64,000 nucleotides of DNA from Desulfovibrio sp. 86 (GTDB taxonomy: Bacteria > Desulfobacterota > Desulfovibrionia > Desulfovibrionales > Desulfovibrionaceae), in contig NZ_LR738849.1 of the NCBI RefSeq assembly GCF_902702915.1, positions 1,302,001 through 1,366,000 of the forward strand, given 5' to 3'. The translations under genes and the position numbers were made by a program. Positions 17,821 to 26,081 of the stretch are shown piece by piece; the first letter of the stretch is position 1, and each line of letters begins with the position of its first letter. The notes under the pieces are model-generated. The model was not told the origin of the DNA. It saw only the letters and a program-made list of their open reading frames with translations, and did no database searches.

Positions 17821-17924
17821 GAGTAGCTTTGAAATGCTTTGCGCGAAAAGACCCCTTGTAAAAGGGCCTTCTTTGTGTCTACCCTGTCGTAAAAAATATC
17901 TATTTATATTTCAGCCTATTATGT

Positions 17925-17951
17925 GAAATACCCAGACACTCAGGGTATTTC
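17925..17951. terminator. Hairpin between convergent Nudix and hemW genes
   Basis: GAAATACCC and GGGTATTTC with a 9-base loop. A/T-rich flanks make it a weak bidirectional terminator candidate, but it is 157 bases from the hemW stop and has no clear T-run. Confidence 0.4.
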
Positions 17952-18107
17952 ATGGACAGCGCTTCCCTAAAAAAAACTCCAGGGCAGCACATTTGCCCAA
18001 GAATGCGGCACACGCAAAAAGCCTCCGTGGGCGCGACCGCTGGCCTTGAACCTCAAGCGCACACCCCATGCCCGCGCCATCACGCTGAGCGCATCATGCC
18101 TCATTTC

Positions 18108-19541
18108 TCAGGCTTTGGGCCACTGCACCGGGCGTATTTCCGGACTGCTGCGGGCGTTCCTTTTATGACCCAGCGGCCCGGCGGGAATCACAACATCCTG
18201 CGCCGCTGCGTCAGCCGCTTCCGCCGCCGACCCTGCCGCCCCTGCCATCATATCTCCCGACTGTCCGGCCACCTGGCCCACGGCCCCTTCCGCCAGTACA
18301 GCCTCGCCAAGACTGCCAGCGCCAGTGCCGACAGCGGGCTTCACATCGGGACGTGCTCCGGGAGCCAGCCCCTGCTTGAGAACTTCGCGCGTGCGCGCAA
18401 AGAGATTGCTCAAAATGGAGTTGGACACCAGCATGCCGCTGCGCGTCAGCCGCAAATACCCGTTCCGTATGCGTATGAGTCCGTTTTCATGCAGGGCCTG
18501 CACCAGGCGCTGGTGATCGCGCACAAAGTCCCGCCCGGTCATCTCCCGGTAGGCTTTGACCTGCAACCCGCGTGACGTGCGTAGCCGCAGCATGAGCAGT
18601 TCAAGCACGCGCGTCTGCGCATCAAGCACTTCCACTTCCTGCCCGAGGCTTCCGTCGCGGGCGCGCATGTCCCAGGCTCTCTGGCTGGCCGGGTTGGTCC
18701 AGCGCTGCCCGTCTATGGTCGATGTGGCGGATGGCCCGAGGCCCAGATAGTCCTCGCCTTCCCAGTAGCCCATATTGTGGCGGCACTGAAAGCCCATGCG
18801 GGCGAAATTCGAGATCTCATAGTGCAGGTAGCCGTGCTGTTCCAGCAGGGCCGCGCCTTCCATAAACATGATGTTCTGGTCGCGCTCCGTGGGCAATATC
18901 AGGCGGCCGTCCTCCACGTCCAGTTCCAGAGGCGTGCCCGGCTCCACAGTCAGGCCATAGGCCGAGATATGATCCGGGCTCATGCGCATGACGTCCTTGA
19001 GGGTTTGCAGCCACTGCCGCACGCTCTGCCCCGGCAGGCCCCACATGAGGTCCACGTTGATGTTGGCGCAGCCAGCCTCCCGCGCCAGAAAGGCCGCGTG
19101 CAGACTGTCCTGAGCCTTGTGCGGACGCCCCAGCATGCGCAACATGCTGTCGTCAAGACTCTGAATGCCGATGGAAAGACGGTTGATGCCCGCTTCAAGA
19201 TACTGGGTCACGCGGTGGCCGCCCCGCAGGGATTCGGGGTTGGCCTCAAGCGTCACCTCGGCCTTGGGCGCCAGTGTGAAGTAGCGGCCAAGGCGTTCCA
19301 TAATGTGCCCGATGACGCGCGGCGGCAGCAGACTCGGCGTGCCGCCCCCGAAAAATACCGACTCCACCGTGCTGCCGCTCAGACGGTCGCCCCAGTGGGC
19401 CATCTCCATAAACAGGGTGTCCACATAGTCGCGCACCAAGGGCGATGACACAGGGTCCACCCCGCGCCCCAGAGGGTTGGAAAAAAAGGCGCAGTAGCGG
19501 CAACGCGTGCTGCAAAAGGGAACGTGGATATATACGAGCAT
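18108..19541 (-). CDS. hemW: HemW-like radical SAM protein
   Basis: This 477-residue radical SAM protein is of the HemW / oxygen-independent coproporphyrinogen oxidase-like class, now mainly regarded as a haem chaperone. The SAM cluster cysteines are C10, C14 and C17 (HVPFCSTRCRYCAFF). FFGGGTPSLL, EANPESL, GINRLSIGIQSLDD and DLMWGLPGQ are characteristic. A HemN-type C-terminal domain follows (LMLRLRTSRGL). The last ~85 residues form an Ala/Gly/Pro-rich tail (GAGSLGEAVLAEGAVGQVAG and on) unlike the family and probably disordered. The canonical haem-chaperone function is inferred from similarity. Confidence 0.9.
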   Translation of the reverse strand: MLVYIHVPFCSTRCRYCAFFSNPLGRGVDPVSSPLVRDYVDTLFMEMAHWGDRLSGSTVESVFFGGGTPSLLPPRVIGHIMERLGRYFTLAPKAEVTLEANPESLRGGHRVTQYLEAGINRLSIGIQSLDDSMLRMLGRPHKAQDSLHAAFLAREAGCANINVDLMWGLPGQSVRQWLQTLKDVMRMSPDHISAYGLTVEPGTPLELDVEDGRLILPTERDQNIMFMEGAALLEQHGYLHYEISNFARMGFQCRHNMGYWEGEDYLGLGPSATSTIDGQRWTNPASQRAWDMRARDGSLGQEVEVLDAQTRVLELLMLRLRTSRGLQVKAYREMTGRDFVRDHQRLVQALHENGLIRIRNGYLRLTRSGMLVSNSILSNLFARTREVLKQGLAPGARPDVKPAVGTGAGSLGEAVLAEGAVGQVAGQSGDMMAGAAGSAAEAADAAAQDVVIPAGPLGHKRNARSSPEIRPVQWPKA

Positions 19542-19914
19542 GGTCCTTCCAGTGACAGAAAAATGGCGCGGTCAATGCGGCGGCAAGCCCCTGCGGAATA
19601 GCTGCAAAGATTATGCCCCACCATGCCCGCACCGCCCGCCCATGGCAAGACCAGCCTTGCCGCCGGAGCGCTGACAAGGCTGGTCTTCGACGCACCCCGG
19701 CCAGCACGGCGCGTGGCGCTTTCGTCTCTTGCAAAGTTACCCGTATCTTGTGAAGTTGCCGCAACTTGCGGAGCTTACCCACCTCTTGCGGGGAGCTTTC
19801 GTCTTTCGTGGGGTTTGCCCGTAGCTTGCGGGATTCGCCACGCCGTACTCAACCCGCTCGTCGCTTGCGGAGTTCGTCCGTAGCTTGCGGAGTTCGCCCG
19901 TATCGTCAAGGCCG
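19542..19914. other. Intergenic region with 20-bp degenerate tandem repeats
   Basis: Bases 19542-19734 show nothing definite. From about 19735 to 19912 there are eight or nine copies of a ~20-bp unit; see the repeat entry. The single open frame here is an artefact of the repeats. Confidence 0.65.
19735..19912. repeat. Degenerate ~20-bp tandem repeat array
   Basis: The consensus is close to CTTGCGGAGTTCGCCCGTAT. The two best copies start at 19864 and 19884 (exact 20-base period, one mismatch over 19 bases). Weaker copies run back to about 19735 (CTTGCAAAGTTACCCGTAT, CTTGTGAAGTTGCCGCAA, CTTGCGGAGCTTACCCACC). Confidence 0.8.
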
Positions 19915-20511
19915 CTATGCGGGAAAGCTCGCCAGATGCGGCGCTGTCGCCTTGCCGAGCCAGGCTATGGTGCGGCCAAGATGGTTCATGTTTTCCATAC
20001 CGTAGCTGTCGTTGAGCACGTCTTTTTCATTGGTGCCATAACCCATGTTCCAGTAGCTCGACCCCGGCACGAGCATGCGCGACATGAGGAACATGTGGTT
20101 GATGCTGTCAAAGGCGTGCGTTGCGCCGCCCCGGCCCACGGCCACCACGGCGGCCCCTATCTTGCCCTGAAACAGGCCGCCGTTGACAAAGGCCACAAAT
20201 CCGGCGCGGTCAACCAGCGCCTTCATCTCCGCGCTCATGTCGGTAAAATAGCAGGGCGTGCCAAGAATCAAGGCGTCCGCCGCGAGCATTTTTTCCAGAA
20301 CGCCGTTGAGGATGTCGTTGTCAAACACACATCGCTGGTTCTTCTTTTCCGCACATTTCAGGCAGCCCCGGCAACCCTGGATCTTTTGGCCGCCAATCTG
20401 CACAAGCTCGGTTTCCCATCCTGCCTCTATCAGTGGCGACAGAACTTTTCCAAGCAATGTAGCCGTGTTTCCATTTTTTCTCGGACTTCCGTTAAGTGCC
20501 AGTGCTTTCAT
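19915..20511 (-). CDS. Flavodoxin-like NAD(P)H-dependent FMN reductase
   Basis: A 198-residue flavodoxin-fold protein of the iron-sulfur flavoprotein / NAD(P)H-dependent oxidoreductase group. The FMN-phosphate loop is GSPRKNGNTATLL at the N-terminus (MKALALNGSPRKNGNT). A cysteine cluster (GCRGCLKCAEKKNQRC, about residues 47-62) has spacing typical of members that bind 4Fe-4S. FMN contacts are in LGTPCYFTDMSAEMKALVDR and VGRGG. It is divergent from an HxlR-type regulator, the usual arrangement for redox-stress reductases controlled by that family. Confidence 0.88.
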   Translation of the reverse strand: MKALALNGSPRKNGNTATLLGKVLSPLIEAGWETELVQIGGQKIQGCRGCLKCAEKKNQRCVFDNDILNGVLEKMLAADALILGTPCYFTDMSAEMKALVDRAGFVAFVNGGLFQGKIGAAVVAVGRGGATHAFDSINHMFLMSRMLVPGSSYWNMGYGTNEKDVLNDSYGMENMNHLGRTIAWLGKATAPHLASFPA

Positions 20512-20572
20512 GATATTACTCCTTGCGAATCACGTTCTGTCCGGATACTATCCTTTTCATGCGATTTTGTAA

Positions 20573-20605
20573 GTACTGACAAAAAAGACATGTACTAACA
20601 AAAAA
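20573..20605. promoter_or_regulatory. Candidate HxlR operator: 19-bp-period direct repeat
   Basis: GTACTGACAAAAAA (20573-20586) recurs as GTACTAACAAAAAA (20592-20605), one mismatch in 14, on the same face of the helix about every two turns. It lies in the 131-base divergent region between the reductase and HxlR genes, so it may be the binding site for the regulator. The GTAC core resembles HxlR-type sites; this is inference. Confidence 0.5.
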
Positions 20606-20642
20606 TATAGTAAGAATATTTTTTACCAAGCCGGAGCTGCCC

Positions 20643-21032
20643 ATGCCTGAGGCCTGCCAAACAAAAACACTGGGGAACAAGCCGTACCGCTGCGGCTTTG
20701 AGCTCACGCTTGACCTTATTGGCGGCAAATGGAAGCTCCTTATCATCTATTTTCTGGCGGAACGCCCTGTCCTGCGCTTTGGCGAACTGCGCCGCTGCCT
20801 GCCCGAGGTCAGCGAACGCATGCTGGTCAAGCAGCTTCGAGAACTTGAGCATGACGGCATCATTCACCGGGAAGCCTACGGAACCGTTCCGCCGCGCGTG
20901 GAATACTCACTGACGCCCATAGGCGTATCGCTCATCCCCATCATGCGCTCCTTGCGCGCCTGGGGCGACGGCTATGACGAAAAATTGCGGGGATTGGCCA
21001 AAAACCCGGAAAAAAACGCCGCCGCGACGTAA
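20643..21032 (+). CDS. HxlR-family transcriptional regulator
   Basis: A 129-residue winged helix protein of the HxlR/MarR-like family. Family hallmarks are LTLDLIGGKWKLLIIYFLAE, LRFGELRRCLPEVSERMLVK, QLRELEHDGIIHREAYG and VEYSLTPIGVSLIPIM. Cys residues near the N-terminus (PEACQTKTLGNKPYRCGFEL) are common in redox- or aldehyde-sensing members, where a cysteine is often modified. The divergent flavodoxin-like reductase is its probable target. Confidence 0.93.
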   Translation: MPEACQTKTLGNKPYRCGFELTLDLIGGKWKLLIIYFLAERPVLRFGELRRCLPEVSERMLVKQLRELEHDGIIHREAYGTVPPRVEYSLTPIGVSLIPIMRSLRAWGDGYDEKLRGLAKNPEKNAAAT

Positions 21033-21316
21033 GCCTGGCAGGACTGTCGCTGCCCCGCGCGCCGCACCCCGGCGAGTGCCCTTTGCGGTCGTGTCCGCCT
21101 TCTCGTCGCTGCCCCGCGCGCCGCGCCCTGCGCATGACTTCTGACCGGCATGGGGATATCCCGTAACCACGGCGGCCCGGCTCGGCCTGTTGCGCTGCGC
21201 CCTTGGCAAAACGGGCCGGGCAGCGTATATTCCCAACCCGGACAGGCCGCCGCACCCAGTGCCCAAAGCCTGCCTACCACCGCACGCGTGCGGCACATAT
21301 GAGGAGAACGCAGCCC

Positions 21317-22822
21317 ATGGATATACGTTTTCAGAATCTTGGCCCGGAACACTGGAAGGCCGAAGTCATGCTGGCCCCTGTCTGCCAGGATGAAGCCCTG
21401 ACGGAAGTCTGCCCCCAGATCGACAAGGCCGCGCCCTGGCTGGTCATCGCGCCCGCCCTGCGCGACTTCAAGGGCAAGACCGGCGAGCTTGCCCTCATGC
21501 ACGGGCATCCCGAGCTTTCCGTGCCCCGCGTGCTGGCCGTGGGCCTTGGCCCCAGAGAAAAGGTGGACACCGCAGGCATCCGTAAGGCCATTGCCGCTGC
21601 CGTGCAGTTGTGCCGCCAGAAGGGCTACGCCTCCATACTGCTGCCCGAATCGGCTCTCGCCCGCCTGCCCGGCGGCCGCGAACGCCTGGTGGAAGAATGC
21701 GTGTGCGCGGCCCAACTGGCCCTGTACCGTTTTTCGGCGCTGAAAAAGGCCGACAAGGACGAGCCCGCCGATCCGCAGTGGCTGGCCCTCGGCTTTGACG
21801 GCGAAGAAGTGCCCGACGCTTCCCATGCCGCCGCCCGCCGTGGCGAAAACGCCGCCTGGGCCGTAGGCATGGCCCGCGATTTGTCCAGCACCCCGCCCAA
21901 CCTGCTCTATCCTGAAAAGCTGGCCGAACGCGCCCAGGAACTGGCCCGCCAGAAGGGCTTTGCCTGCACAGTGCTTGACGAGCACGCCCTCGAAAAAGAA
22001 GGCATGGGCTGCCTCATGGCCGTGGGCCAGGGTTCGGGCCGTCCGCCCCGCCTCGTCATCATTGAATACGCCCCCAAGGGCCACGAACAGGACAAACCCC
22101 TTATCCTCGTGGGCAAGGGCATCACTTTTGACACGGGCGGCATCAGCCTCAAGCCCGCTCCAAACATGCACCAGATGAAGGCCGACATGACGGGAGCCGC
22201 CACCGTGCTGGCCGCCGTGGCCGCTCTGGCGCAGGAAGAGGCCCCCCGCCGGGTCATCGGCCTTCTGGCCTGCGCCGAAAACATGCCCGGAGGCCGCGCC
22301 ATGCGCCCCGGCGATGTTGTGCGGGCCGCCAACGGCGATACCGTTGAAATCCAGAATACCGACGCCGAAGGCCGTCTTGCCCTGTGCGACGCCCTGGCCT
22401 ATGCCCAGAAAACCTGGACCCCCGCCGCCATGGTAGACATAGCCACCCTCACGGGAGCCTGCGCTGTGGCCCTGGGCTCGCAGGTGGCCGGTCTTTTCAG
22501 CGATGATGAAGACCTCAGCGAGCGCATCCGCGCCGCCGGGGGCGCATGCGGCGAAGAATTCTGGCCCCTGCCCCTGTGGAAGCCCTATGCCGAGCAGTTG
22601 AAAAGCGACGTGGCCGACATCTGCCACATGGGCCCGCGCGAAGGCGGAGCCATCAACGCCGCGCTCTTTTTGCAGCACTTCATTCAGGAAGGGGTACGCT
22701 GGGCGCATCTGGACATTGCCGGGGTTGACTGGGCCGCCAAGCCCACCCCCCTGTGCCCCGCCGGGCCCTCGGCCTTTGGCGCGCGCACGCTGCTTGAACT
22801 GGCCAGGGGAGGCGTTCAGTAA
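21317..22822 (+). CDS. pepA: Leucyl aminopeptidase (M17)
   Basis: A 501-residue cytosolic zinc aminopeptidase that removes N-terminal residues from peptides. The catalytic C-terminal domain carries GKGITFDTGGISLKP and the signature NTDAEGRLALCDAL, with the lysine, aspartate and glutamate metal ligands and catalytic Arg. The start chosen is the ATG after GAGGAGAACGCAGCCC, giving MDIRFQNLGPEHW; a longer open frame lacks an equivalent site. The stop codon's last base is shared with the cobA-hemD ATG, so the two genes are likely co-translated. Confidence 0.96.
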   Translation: MDIRFQNLGPEHWKAEVMLAPVCQDEALTEVCPQIDKAAPWLVIAPALRDFKGKTGELALMHGHPELSVPRVLAVGLGPREKVDTAGIRKAIAAAVQLCRQKGYASILLPESALARLPGGRERLVEECVCAAQLALYRFSALKKADKDEPADPQWLALGFDGEEVPDASHAAARRGENAAWAVGMARDLSSTPPNLLYPEKLAERAQELARQKGFACTVLDEHALEKEGMGCLMAVGQGSGRPPRLVIIEYAPKGHEQDKPLILVGKGITFDTGGISLKPAPNMHQMKADMTGAATVLAAVAALAQEEAPRRVIGLLACAENMPGGRAMRPGDVVRAANGDTVEIQNTDAEGRLALCDALAYAQKTWTPAAMVDIATLTGACAVALGSQVAGLFSDDEDLSERIRAAGGACGEEFWPLPLWKPYAEQLKSDVADICHMGPREGGAINAALFLQHFIQEGVRWAHLDIAGVDWAAKPTPLCPAGPSAFGARTLLELARGGVQ

Positions 22823-24345
22823 TGATGAAGGTGTATCTGATCGGCGCAGGCCCCGGCGACCCCGGCCTGCTTACCCTCAAGGGGCGTGACGCTCTTGCCG
22901 CCGCCGACGTGGTGGTCTACGACGCGCTTGCCAATGACAGCCTGCTCAACCACGCCAGCCCCCACGCGGAAAAAATCTACGTGGGCAAGGTGGCTGGCAA
23001 CCATGCCCTGCCCCAGGATGAAATCAACGCCCTGCTGGTGCGCAAGGCCAAGGAAGGCAAGATCGTGGCCCGCCTGAAAGGCGGCGACCCCTACATATTC
23101 GGACGCGGCGGCGAAGAGGCCGAAGAACTGGTGGCCGCCGGTGTGCCCTTTGAAGAGGTGCCCGGCATCAGCAGCACCATCGCGGCTCCGGCGTATGCGG
23201 GCATTCCGCTGACCCACCGCGATTTTGCGTCTTCCGTGACCATCATAACCGGCCACGAAAACCCGGACAAACCCGGCTCCGTCCACAACTGGCCGGCCCT
23301 GGCGGCCAGCGCCTCCACCCTGGTTTTCGTCATGGGCATGAAGAACCTGCCCGACATTGCCCGCAATCTTCTGGACGCGGGTATGGCCCCGGACACTCCG
23401 GCCGCCCTCATCTATCGAGGCACGACCCCTCGCCAGCGCAGCCTTGTGTCCACATTGGCAAAACTGCCCGCCGCCGCCATTGAAGCCAAATTCACCAATC
23501 CTTCGGTGATCCTGGTGGGCAAGGTGGCGAGCCTGCACAAGACGCTCAACTGGTTTGAACAAAAGCCCCTCATGGGCCGCAGCATCGTGGTCACCCGCGC
23601 TCGCGAACAGGCCAGCGGCCTCGCGGCCAGCCTGACGGAACTGGGGGCCGAGGTTATCCAGTGCCCCACCATTGAAATCAGTCCCATGGCCGACTACGCG
23701 GAACTGGACGCCGCCCTTGCCAAACTGGCCGACTACCAGTGGGTCATCTTCACCTCGGTCAACGGCGTGCGCCATTTCTGGCAGCGTCTGGCTGCGGCGG
23801 GCAAAGACAGCCGCGCCCTGGCCACCTGCAAGGTGGCGGCCATCGGCCCCGCCACCGCCGATGCCCTGACGCAGCACGGCATTGCGCCCGACTTTATCCC
23901 CGATCGCTATGTGGCCGAAGGCGTGCTTGACGGCCTTGTGGCCCGCGAAAACGGTAACGTGCGCGGCAAGCGCTTTCTTTTGCCCCGCGCCGCCAAGGCC
24001 CGCGAAGTGCTGCCCGAAGAACTGCGCAAGGCCGGAGCCGTGGTGGACGTCATCTCCGCCTACCAGACCGTGCCCGCCGCCCATCGCAAGGACGAGGTGC
24101 TGGAACGCATCACGGCCGGTACGCTGGACTGCGTGACCTTCGGGTCTTCATCCACGGTAGAGAACTTTCTCTCCCTTATCCCGGCGGACGTGCTCAAGGC
24201 CCACCCCGAAGTGCAGCTTGCCGCCATCGGCCCCATTACGGCCGACACGCTCACGGCCAACGGCCTGCCCTGCCACATCCAGCCAGCGGAATACACCATT
24301 CCCGCGCTGGTTGCGGCGCTGCAAGCACACTTCGCCAAGGCCTGA
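22822..24345 (+). CDS. cobA-hemD: Uroporphyrinogen-III C-methyltransferase / uroporphyrinogen-III synthase fusion
   Basis: A 507-residue fusion of two tetrapyrrole enzymes. Residues ~1-245 are the CobA/SUMT-type SAM-dependent methyltransferase that makes precorrin-2 (VYLIGAGPGDPGLLTLKG, DVVVYDAL, VARLKGGDPYIFGRGGEEAE, PAYAGIPLTHR). Residues ~250-507 are HemD-like (RSIVVTRAREQASGLAASL, IFTSVNGVRHFWQRL, CVTFGSSSTVENF). Such fusions occur in Desulfovibrio and related bacteria and channel flux toward sirohaem, cobalamin and the alternative haem route that these organisms use. It overlaps pepA by one base. Confidence 0.95.
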   Translation: MMKVYLIGAGPGDPGLLTLKGRDALAAADVVVYDALANDSLLNHASPHAEKIYVGKVAGNHALPQDEINALLVRKAKEGKIVARLKGGDPYIFGRGGEEAEELVAAGVPFEEVPGISSTIAAPAYAGIPLTHRDFASSVTIITGHENPDKPGSVHNWPALAASASTLVFVMGMKNLPDIARNLLDAGMAPDTPAALIYRGTTPRQRSLVSTLAKLPAAAIEAKFTNPSVILVGKVASLHKTLNWFEQKPLMGRSIVVTRAREQASGLAASLTELGAEVIQCPTIEISPMADYAELDAALAKLADYQWVIFTSVNGVRHFWQRLAAAGKDSRALATCKVAAIGPATADALTQHGIAPDFIPDRYVAEGVLDGLVARENGNVRGKRFLLPRAAKAREVLPEELRKAGAVVDVISAYQTVPAAHRKDEVLERITAGTLDCVTFGSSSTVENFLSLIPADVLKAHPEVQLAAIGPITADTLTANGLPCHIQPAEYTIPALVAALQAHFAKA

Positions 24346-24652
24346 GCCGCGTTCGGGCTGGCTTTACTGGCTTTGATGCAGGGGAAAGTACTCTGTGGGG
24401 GGAAATACTTTGTGGGGGAGGGACCCTTTTGTAAAAGGGTCTCCTCCCCCACACCCCCTCCCCCTAAAACTTTTATTTTGTTTCAGTATGCCTCGGTCAG
24501 GCGCGGAGCATCGTCCCAGCCTGCCACCCACCCCAAAAACTTTTACCGTGTTTCAGTATGCTGCGTGGAGCCTCCTGGACCCAAGCGGGTGAAGCCAGGG
24601 TTCACAAAGCCAGTGGACCCGCATAAAAAAGCTCTAATAAAACGGAAACCCC
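24346..24652. other. Non-coding stretch with repeat A4
   Basis: Contains repeat A4, then two similar blocks of AAAACTTTTATTTTGTTTCAGTATGC and AAAACTTTTACCGTGTTTCAGTATGC types at about 24467-24560, of unknown role. No gene. Confidence 0.6.
24413..24475 (+). repeat. Family A hairpin repeat, copy A4
   Basis: GTGGGGGAGGGACCCTTTTG, TAAAAGGGTCTCCTCCCCCAC, then a C-rich tail and AAAACTTTT. It lies about 70 bases after the cobA-hemD stop. Confidence 0.85.
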
Positions 24653-25327
24653 ATGCCACTGAATATCGCCATACTTGCCTCGGGCAGCGGTTCCAACGCC
24701 CAAGCCATGATCGACAAAGCAGCCGCTGGCGTCCTTGACGTGAACATCTGCTGCATCGTCTGCAACCGCCCCGGCGCAACCGTCATTGAGCGGGCGCGCA
24801 AGGCCGGCGTCCCATGTGTGGTGCTGGACCACAAGGAATTTGCCGACCGCGAAAGCTTTGATCTCGCCGTGGTGCAGACCCTTCAGGATCACGGCGCGCA
24901 GCTCATCGTGCTGGCCGGGTACATGCGCATATTGAGCACGGCCTTTCTGGAAGCTTTTGCAGGCCGCGTCATCAACATCCACCCCGCCCTGCTGCCCAGC
25001 TTTCCCGGCGTGCACGGCGGCGCGGACGCCTGCGAATACGGCGTCAAGATATCCGGCTGCACCGTGCATTTTGTAGAAGAAAAGATGGACAGCGGCCCGG
25101 TGATCATTCAGGCCGCCGTGCCCGTGAATCCCGGCGAAGAAGTGGACGACCTCATGCAGCGCATCCACGCCATGGAGCACCGCATCTACCCGCAGGCCAT
25201 CCAGTGGTTCGCCCAGAACCGCATCAGCGTGTGGGGCCGCGAAGTGCATGTGGCCCCCGGCACGGCCAGTACCGTGACGCCCGACGGCCCGTGGCTGGTC
25301 TGGCCGCCGTTGGAACAGGGATTTTAA
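24653..25327 (+). CDS. purN: Phosphoribosylglycinamide formyltransferase
   Basis: PurN (224 residues) transfers a formyl group from 10-formyl-THF to GAR in purine synthesis. The N-terminus NIAILASGSGSNAQAMIDKA carries the phosphate-binding loop. The catalytic triad is visible as N and H in VINIHPALLPSFPGVHG and D in CTVHFVEEKMDSGPVIIQAA. The C-terminus extends a little past most homologs (WLVWPPLEQGF). Upstream is only a weak ribosome site. Repeat A4 precedes it and repeat A5 follows. Confidence 0.96.
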   Translation: MPLNIAILASGSGSNAQAMIDKAAAGVLDVNICCIVCNRPGATVIERARKAGVPCVVLDHKEFADRESFDLAVVQTLQDHGAQLIVLAGYMRILSTAFLEAFAGRVINIHPALLPSFPGVHGGADACEYGVKISGCTVHFVEEKMDSGPVIIQAAVPVNPGEEVDDLMQRIHAMEHRIYPQAIQWFAQNRISVWGREVHVAPGTASTVTPDGPWLVWPPLEQGF

Positions 25328-25347
25328 CGCTTTATTGGAAGAATTTT

Positions 25348-25410
25348 GTGGGGGAGGGACCCTTTTGTAAAAGGGTCTCCTCCCCCACACCCCCTCCTCC
25401 TAAAACTTTC
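25348..25410 (+). repeat. Family A hairpin repeat, copy A5
   Basis: Virtually identical to A4 (GTGGGGGAGGGACCCTTTTG and the complementary arm), 20 bases after the purN stop. Confidence 0.85.
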
Positions 25411-25570
25411 ATTTGTCTTCCAGTTCACGACAGGGAACCTTCCCGCGCAATGGGGAGACAAGCTGCATTACCGCAGGGGGCTGCCGCTCCCGCAGCCGCC
25501 AGAGCCACGTCAAAAGTATTGCGCATGGTCTGCCGTTAATCAGCAAATACAGCACACAGTTTCATAGCTC

Positions 25571-25605
25571 AAAAGGCTCCCCGGCAATGCCGGGGAGCCT
25601 TTTTA
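25571..25605 (+). terminator. Strong intrinsic terminator
   Basis: AAAAGGCTCCCCGGC pairs with GCCGGGGAGCCTTTTT over a 3-4-base loop. It is ~240 bases after purN, so it may end purN or a separate small transcript. Confidence 0.8.
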
Positions 25606-25760
25606 ATTATGCTTTTTTTCAAACGGCAGGGAATCATGAGAAGAGGGGAATCAGCCCATTTGGGGCAGGCAAACCTTGAAATAGTGGGACGCCTAAAAGA
25701 TGATAGCTCTAGCCGCCCCCCCGCAGATCAGAAACCCCTTTCAACCCGACCAAGCCATAA

Positions 25761-26060
25761 TAAGAGTTTTAGGGGTGGGGGCGTGGGGGAGGAGACCCTT
25801 TTTTAGAGCATTTAACCTTTAAAAAGGTTGAATGCTCTAACGCTGCACGAGAGTGCAGCGCGCCACAACGAGGCGTGGATTCTGCCGAGCTTTAGCCGTT
25901 GCGACGAAGGAAGCTACGGAAAAAGACAGCAATTGGTTAATAGAGCGACCAGCCTGCTGATGCTTGGCGCAAATCGCATTTTCGGCAGAATGACACCTTT
26001 GAAATGTAAAACATTTCAAAGGTAATCTAGTCTAAAGAGGGGCCCTCCCCCACAAAGCGC
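25761..26060 (-). repeat. Composite repeat: A6 hairpin carrying element B1 in its loop
   Basis: The A arm (GAGTTTTAGGGGTGGGGG, then GTGGGGGAGGAGACCCTTTT) ends near 25803. The B element follows (TTAGAGCATTTAACCTTTAA...AATGCTCTAACGCTGCACGAGAG... to TCTAGTCTAA near 26035), and then the complementary A arm CCCTCCCCCACAAAGCGC resumes. B1 contains the left TAGAGCA hairpin, a GCTGCACGAGAGTGCAGC hairpin, an internal segment with GCGACGAAGGAAGCTACGG and a CACCTTTGAAATG...CATTTCAAAGGT hairpin. It is nested at the same place as B3 in A8. Confidence 0.8.
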
Positions 26061-26081
26061 TTAAAATAGCCTCCCCTCAGT

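Larger units (their letters stand above)
25328..26081. other. 754-bp gene-free stretch: repeats A5, A6/B1, terminator
   Basis: Holds repeat A5, a 165-base unique segment ending in an intrinsic terminator (25571-25605), and the composite A6/B1. I see no gene. The unique segment with its own terminator could be an sRNA, but no promoter is apparent. Confidence 0.65.

Noticed and set aside
19623..19883. 86-aa frame in the tandem-repeat region upstream of hemW
   Set aside because: It is generated by the 20-bp repeats and is not protein-like.
20972..22708. 578-aa minus-strand frame opposite pepA
   Set aside because: Shadow of pepA; no ribosome site, composition abnormal.
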